NCBI GenBank assembly: GCA_036897485.1
Contig: JAYMTF010001020.1
Span: forward strand, 1-27,200
From: Pelargonium nanum
Lineage: Eukaryota > Streptophyta > Magnoliopsida > Geraniales > Geraniaceae
DNA length: 27,200 bases
Direction of reading: 5' to 3'
In this document: positions 21,501-27,200 of the stretch, piece after piece
Layout: each line of letters begins with the position of its first letter
Numbering within the stretch: position 1 is the stretch's first letter
Position numbers and translations under genes: made by a program
Notes under the pieces: model-generated
Told to the model about the DNA's origin: nothing
Database searches by the model: none
What the model saw: the letters and a program-made list of their open reading frames with translations, nothing else

Positions 21501-24400
21501 TGCACTGATGTTTTATTTCTTATTCTTAATAATTTTTAACCCTAAGCAGCACTGGTTGTTCATTTATTCTTTATTTTATTCTTTCAATGTTTACAGTTGC
21601 CTGAATTCACTGTCAATGTACCATCCCTTGGCAACTTCAGCATATCTCCATCCTTTTTCAAGAAGTTTGATTATAGCAGTGCTGCGGTAATCCTTTACAT
21701 TTCCTCATTTTTTTTATATTTTATTCTGAAATGGTTTCATGTTGTTCTGGTAGGATAATACTGCTGATGTTTGTACCTAGAAGTAAAAAAATCATGCTAG
21801 TCTTTGTATCTTATATCCCTTGCATGCTAGTATTATCTATTTCTTTTGTACACTTTCAATTGATAGCAAATTAAGCAACATTTACAATATTCAGGTCAGA
21901 TTAATTGCATCTGTCCCTGGATATCATACGGGTTCTAATTTGAAAAGGTGGGGACATATGAAGCTACGAAATATTCTCCAAGAGTGTACTTTTGACAAAG
22001 AGTTTCGCAAGTCTCCTCTTGTGTATCAGGTACGTTTGGAATTTCTTATGGTATAATAGCCAAATAATAGTGGACACTGAATTATTGTCATTTTGTTCAG
22101 TAAATTTATATTTCTTTCAATTCCTTGTTAGGGTATGAGTCTCGACCCAGTCATTCCATTTGATTGTTTCTGCTGCACTTTGGTTGCACCTGAGAAATTT
22201 GATTTTATCAGTCATTTAATTAAGTTAAATAACCGAAACAGTAGATGGCTGGGGATGTTTTGGTGGAAATTGGTCTAAAAATCTTGTTCTTGAGTTGTCC
22301 TTTTCTAATTGTTTTTTCATTTTTGCATCATGTAGTTCTCCTCCCTTGGTTCCTTGGATGAGAAGTGGATGGCTGAGCTAGCAACCTCAATGTCATCTGG
22401 TCTTTCTGAAGATAAAACACCTCTTGGTCTCGGAGAACCACTTATAGTATGGCCTTCTGTTGAAGATGTTAGATGCTCATTAGAGGTATTGTCAAGATGG
22501 CGCTTATGTGAGCATCTTTTGCCATACCTTGCATACTTACTTGAATGGGCTCTTTTGTTTTTCATAACCTAGGCTTTTTTTTTTAAGCCTTCCTGGACAT
22601 TGATGGCATATTTAGCACTAGTTAAGAAGGTTTCCTTACATCTATCCTGTACTTTCTTTCTTTCTCAACAGGGTTATGCTGCCGGAAATTGCATTCCAAG
22701 CCCACTGAAGAATGTGGAGAAAGCATTCTTGCAGAAGTATTGGGCAAAGTGGAAGGCAAGCCACACAGGCCGTTGGTAAGGTCATACCATTTGCAGTGTA
22801 CGTTTATACTATCATTTTTTATTATGTAATTGCCATCTTGATTGTAAACCTAAATTTTTGTTCCCACGGTAGTATTTCCCAATTGCTGCTAACTAAGGGT
22901 CTAACACTCAATTTGATTTCTAAATATTGCTTTTATTCTTTTACATTCACCCACGTTTCAAAAGTGCTAGTCATCTCAAGAAAGAAAATGATTTATAAAT
23001 TCCAACTTTTTTTCGTGTTTTGGAAAGAAAATGATGTTTGTGGGGGTACTTGTATCTCAATTTTGCATTTTGATGGGTATAACTTTATACTCCCTCTATC
23101 TCAAAATGAGTGTCCACTTTTTTGTTGTTGTAATTTAGTTATGCATGAATTGTCAACAATATCCTTAAAATAAGTTAGTCAAAACTACTTGAGTTTGTAT
23201 CTCTAAATGCACCTGGGGGTAATAAGAGAAAAAAAAACGCTAACTTGTCCAAAAAAACTTGGTAAAAATGGAAAGTGGACACACTCATTTTGGTATAGGA
23301 GTAAGAAATATTTCTTTGTCCACTAACCAATTTACAAGGTTTTGCTTAAAAGTGTGTTTCACATTTACCTGAATATTATATTATATTATATCATATTGAT
23401 ACTTACTGTTATGTTTTTCAATGTCACAGTCGTGCAATGCCACATATAAAGACATTCGCGCGCTATAACGGCCAGAATCTCGCGTAAGCATTCATGTTTT
23501 ATCCACATATCATGCTTCTAGAAGCTCTCCTATTTATTATGATCTTCAGTATTTACAATTTTGTTGTTTTCCCCAACAGTTGGTTTTTGTTAACGTCAGC
23601 AAACCTCAGCAAAGCTGCTTGGGGTGCATTGCAAAAAAATAATTCTCAGTTGATGATTCGTTCATATGAGGTATGTGTAACCTCGTAGAGTATCAACTAA
23701 GATTTTGTGTCATCTGTTAAATCATGAAATTTGGAGGACTCCAATATGAAGGCACTACTTGTCCCATGGAAATGAAAATGAAGTAAATGAGAGGACTGTA
23801 AAGAATCTACCGTCCATGATATGTCAATTTTATGAATTTGCCTGAGCTTATTGTTTCGAGTGTTTTCCACTCTGCAATTATTTTCCAGCTGGGAGTATTA
23901 TTTTTACCATCTTCCATCAAAAGGGGTGCTTGCAGTTTTTCTTGTACAGAAACTGGAGGTTCACCTGAGGTAATTATTTGTATCCTTTATTTAGTTGTGG
24001 GAAAACTGAATTACCTGAATGATGACATCTAAAATCCATGAAAAGAACAAGATCTGGATAAAAGACTGATGTTATTTCTTACAGGGTAAAAGTGGATCAC
24101 TAGAGAAGTCCGAATTACAGAGAACAAAACTAGTGACTCTGGCTTGGCATGGGAGCAAAGATACGGATAAATCATCTGAAGTGATCTCATTGCCAGTGCC
24201 TTACGAACTCCCTCCTCAACCATACTCGGCTGAAGGTTAGATAATGTTGATTTTCCGAATCAAGTCATTTTATTCCTTTTCCAGATAGATTATGTTGGTC
24301 CAATAAAACTACTTCCTTTTCATTTGCAGATGTTCCTTGGTCCTGGGACCGGCGATATACCAAGAAGGATGTATATGGACAAGTCGGGCCAAGAGCTTAG
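18587..24400 (+). CDS. TDP1: Tyrosyl-DNA phosphodiesterase 1 with N-terminal FHA domain
   Basis: Exons: 18587-18610, 18707-18886, 18980-19234, 19346-19561, 20078-20138, 20805-20881, 20984-21241, 21597-21686, 21895-22029, 22336-22485, 22672-22775, 23430-23483, 23580-23670, 23889-23969, 24085-24235, 24330-24400. They total 1998 nt, giving 665 aa; all introns are GT-AG and in phase. The enzyme hydrolyses the 3'-phosphotyrosyl bond of stalled topoisomerase I-DNA complexes in the nucleus. An FHA phosphopeptide-binding domain spans about residues 9-105 (IGRN at 37-40, RLSRNH at 48-53). A Ser/Lys-rich linker with a RKRSR basic patch follows. The phospholipase-D-like catalytic domain carries both HKN motifs: His293-x-Lys295 with Asn313, and His522-x-Lys524 with Asn543 ([13 protein letters not shown]). 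The C-terminus contains VPWSWDRRY. All catalytic residues are present and the gene looks intact. Confidence 0.96.
20544..20569. repeat. Short perfect inverted repeat in TDP1 intron 5
   Basis: GTCCTACTTT, six bases, then AAAGTAGGAC: a 10-bp perfect stem with a 6-base loop inside the 666-nt intron 5. It is followed by no T-run and matches no RNA family I know. Confidence 0.7.
23090..23301. mobile_element. Stowaway MITE in TDP1 intron 11
   Basis: The 212-bp element is flanked by TA at 23088-23089 and 23302-23303. The left end reads CTCCCTCTATCTCAAAATGA. The right end, reverse-complemented, reads CTCCTATACCAAAATGAGTG. The inverted repeats share CAAAATGAGTG and continue into GTCCACTTT on both sides. 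It lies within the 654-nt intron between exons 11 and 12, away from both splice sites, and has no coding capacity. It is a different copy from the 6125-6384 element and somewhat more diverged at its extreme ends. Confidence 0.88.
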
Positions 24401-25070
24401 CATTGTTCTTTGCCAAAAAATAAAACATTGGTTTTGTAAATGTTTTCTTTGCAATTAATAGGTGTTGTAGCAGCAAATGTACCGATTTTTAACTGTTAGC
24501 ACGGAAAAGGAATTGTAGGCAGTTTTGTCTTATGCAAAGATAAAATGACCATTGACCATTGTTTTTGCTCCTTGGAGCCTTATCCTTTTGTGGACTTTGA
24601 AATTTTGTTGTGAATGAATCATACAAGGAAGGTTCTGAGAAGATGCCAAATAAATATGAATGCGAAAATTAAATAATTTGGGTCATTTTTATCCTCCTAG
24701 AAAAATAGGTTGTCTTGTGCACTACTTCTCAATAGAAGAAACACAACGACACTGTAATTTGTATCCTAAAAGAGCGTGGAGCACACTTTAGAGCTATTTT
24801 GCAATATGGACTATGGAGACCAGAGCGTGAGTGATAATCGCCAATGGTGTGGATGCTTTGAGAACTCAACTCCTCTGTTTCAAATGAAGATTTTTCTTCT
24901 CCATTTACAATCATTTAAAATATTAGATTGAATTAATCCAACTAATGGGTCATAACTTAGAATTTGGAAAAGTCAAGATTTGTAGCTGCCAAGGAGTTTA
25001 TATACTTCTTGATTTGCAGAGTCCTCTGCAACTTGATGTTCCGTGCACACGAATTCATATTTGGACACAA
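24401..25070. other. TDP1 3' flank and subtilase promoter region
   Basis: The left part (to about 24650) should hold the TDP1 3' UTR, with A-rich AATAAA-like sequences near 24415-24425 and about 24648. The right part leads into the subtilase gene. A TTTATATAC at 24997-25005, about 70 nt before its ATG, is a possible TATA box. No further gene is seen. Confidence 0.45.
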
Positions 25071-27200
25071 ATGAGCAAGCCAGCGCCGTTTTTTGTTTTA
25101 GCACTTGTGTACTTTATTGCTGTCTTCAATGGCCAAGGGATCATCTTGATCACAAGGGTGGATGGTGCCAAAACCAAAGTATGTCATGTTTTAGTAAAAA
25201 GATGAATCATATATGGATTCTTTTAGTTAATGGGTATTTGTAAATGAACAGGTCCACATTGTTTATCTTGGAGAGAGGCCTCACAATGATACCAAGCTCA
25301 TCACAGACTCTCATCATGAAATGCTTGCTACTGTTGTTGGGAGGTACTTTATTTGTGTATTTTAAGCTAGAAAATGATAGGCTTCAACTGATTGCTTACT
25401 TATGTGGTGCAGCAAAGAATTGGCTTCAGAATCAATGGTCTATAGTTACAAACATGGCTTCTCTGGTTTTGCAGCCAAGCTTACAGATTGTCAAGCACAA
25501 AAACTTGCTGGTACTTGAGCAAATTAATCTAGTTATATACACAAGCTACTAGCTATTATATAAATTAAAGAATCAGAGTGCTTACTTACAAGCTGTTTCT
25601 TCAGTTGACATGTTTTCTTTTTATCCGATGTAGAGTTACCAGGTGTTATTCGAATCATGCCAAATACCCTTCACTCGCTGCAAACAACTAGGAGCTGGGA
25701 TTTCCTCGGTCTCTCTCCTCATTCTCCTGCCAATCTTCTTCACAGTGGCAACATGGGAGATGGTGTAATCATTGGTATCTTCGATACAGGTTCGTTCTCA
25801 ATCTCAGTCTCTGTCTCTGTTTTGATCTCTCACGTATTTTGGTTAAGTAACTTAGTAATATGCTGAATTGATCACTTGCTGCAGGAATATGGCCGGAGTC
25901 CAAATCTTTCAATGACAAAGGGCTTGGGCCAATCCCGTCACGCTGGAAGGGTGTTTGTGAATCTGGGGACAGATTTAACAGAAGCACAAGCTGTAACCGG
26001 AAAGTCATTGGTGCTAGATGGTTCATTGATGGTTTTCTCGCTGAATATGGAATGCCACTGAACACATCTGCACCTGATAGCCAAGAATTCTTGTCCCCCA
26101 GAGATGCAAATGGACATGGCACACACACAGCTAGTACTGCAGCTGGCTCTTTTGTGGGCAATGTTAGCTACAAAGGTCTCGGTCTTGGGACAATTAGGGG
26201 TGGTGCACCCCTTGCCCGGTTGGCCATTTACAAGGTTTGCTGGAATGCGTTGGGAGGAATATGCTCTTCTGCTGATATACTTGGGGCCTTTGACGCAGCC
26301 ATACACGATGGAGTTGATGTGGTATCACTGTCAATTGGGAATTACTTTCCTGCCTTCCCAGAAGTCGATGATCGTAATGGCATTGCTACTGGTTCTTTCC
26401 ATGCTGTGGCCAAGGGCATCACTGTTGTTTCTTCAGCTGGAAACTCTGGACCTGATGCACAAACAATAACCGCCACAGCACCCTGGCTCCTGACTGTTGC
26501 AGCAAGCACAATGGACCGTGGATTCCCAACAACCATAACTCTTGGGAACAATAAGACTTTACTGGTATACAACATAGACTAATTGAATGTTTGGTTGATG
26601 CAGATACAATACTTATCTTGAGTGAATCTCGCAGGGTCAATCCATGTTTACGGGAAAGGAAGTCGGATTTGCAGGCCTTGTATTTCCAGAGAGTATCGGA
26701 CTATTAACTCCAACGCCTCCCAAGTGAGTAAACAAGTTGCATTACAGCTTCAACTTATGCTATTTGCTTGTACTTGATGTATTGCTCATTTTCTAAGCAT
26801 CTCCTGCAGTGATTGCCAGTATCTTTCTGTTAATGCCACTATAGTGGCAGGAAAGGTGGTAGTCTGCTTCCTCTCAGCGGCTAATAATGTGACCGCCTTA
26901 GCAACTGCCTCAGCAAGTGTCAAAGCAGCTGGTGGCGTTGGATTGATTGTTGCCAAGAATCCTACGAATACCCTGTATCCATGGGCCAATGGCTTCCCAT
27001 GTGTTGAAGTCGACTTTGAGCAAGGCACCCAAATAGTCACTTACATTCGTTCTATCAGGTACGAGGTATCATAAGTTCTATCGAAATCCTCATTTTTGGC
27101 TTAATGATGGTTCCACCTTTGTTCATTCAAGTCTGGTCTTTGGCTTGGAGTGCTCAGGTCCCCTGTAGCGAAGTTAAGCCCTCCTAGGACATTTGTGGGC
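25071..27200 (+). CDS. Subtilisin-like serine protease, SBT3 group (5' part, runs off window)
   Basis: Visible exons: 25071-25178, 25252-25343, 25413-25510, 25634-25789, 25885-26564, 26635-26723, 26810-27058, and 27158 onward. Phases match throughout and splice sites are GT-AG. The order is: N-terminal hydrophobic signal sequence (about residues 7-28); I9 prodomain/inhibitor (from [13 protein letters not shown] through [15 protein letters not shown]); mature enzyme from about [10 protein letters not shown]. The catalytic Asp is Asp150 (IFDTGIWPES), the catalytic His is His229 ([10 protein letters not shown]) and the oxyanion-hole Asn is Asn338 (SAGNSGP). An inserted PA domain begins at about residue 380. 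The catalytic Ser (GTSMATP) and fibronectin-like C-terminus lie beyond the window. SBT3 proteases are secreted to the cell wall, where they process peptides or pectin enzymes and respond to stress. The multi-exon layout is typical for SBT3. Nothing in the visible part suggests a pseudogene. Confidence 0.94.

Noticed and set aside
22712-23173. 153-aa plus-strand open frame
   Set aside because: It overlaps TDP1 exon 11 in another frame and continues through intron 11 into the MITE; no domain content.
17120-24400. Functional link between the ubiquitin-fold gene and TDP1 as neighbours
   Set aside because: Adjacent plant genes are seldom functionally coupled, they are about 880 bp apart with separate leaders, and nothing in the sequence ties them together.

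Overview
This window is nuclear DNA from a flowering plant, most likely a eudicot. It is AT-rich and carries widely spaced genes with many short AT-rich GT-AG introns. It also holds Stowaway-type MITEs with the ACTCCCTCCGTC end sequence and members of plant gene families: GT31 galactosyltransferases with DUF4094, SBT3-group subtilases and a plant-type TDP1. The Stowaway end sequence is common in asterids, Caryophyllales and grasses. I cannot name the species.

Layout. Positions 1-345 may hold the last codons and 3' UTR of an upstream gene. Positions 1322-4033 (minus) hold a six-exon gene for a membrane-anchored START-domain lipid-transfer-type protein (430 aa), with a duplicated TATA-like promoter and a pyrimidine-rich leader at about 4295-4475. 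Positions 4480-11200 form a long gene-poor stretch with one clear Stowaway MITE (6125-6384), a promoter-like cluster with no gene after it (8807-9190) and a small tandem duplication (about 10266-10372). Positions 11226-14927 (minus) hold an eleven-exon beta-1,3-galactosyltransferase gene (404 aa) whose first intron appears to be of the rare GC-AG type. Positions 15190-17020 are AT-rich, repeat-like intergenic DNA. Positions 17120-17707 (plus) hold a single-exon gene for a ubiquitin-fold protein with a strongly acidic tail, which I do not recognise as a named protein. Positions 18587-24400 (plus) hold a sixteen-exon gene for tyrosyl-DNA phosphodiesterase 1 (665 aa) with an N-terminal FHA domain and a second Stowaway MITE in intron 11. 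Positions 25071-27200 (plus) hold the first eight exons of an SBT3-type secreted subtilase that runs off the window.

Exon structures were built by hand. Every junction was checked for reading phase, and each of the three complete spliced genes gives a whole number of codons. The genes are unrelated housekeeping or secretory-pathway genes, and nothing suggests that they work together. The items most worth a second look are the ubiquitin-fold/acidic-tail gene, the frame-forced GC-AG intron, the FHA-TDP1 architecture and the orphan promoter-like cluster. I see no tRNA, rRNA, CRISPR array or recognisable retroviral/LTR coding remnant.
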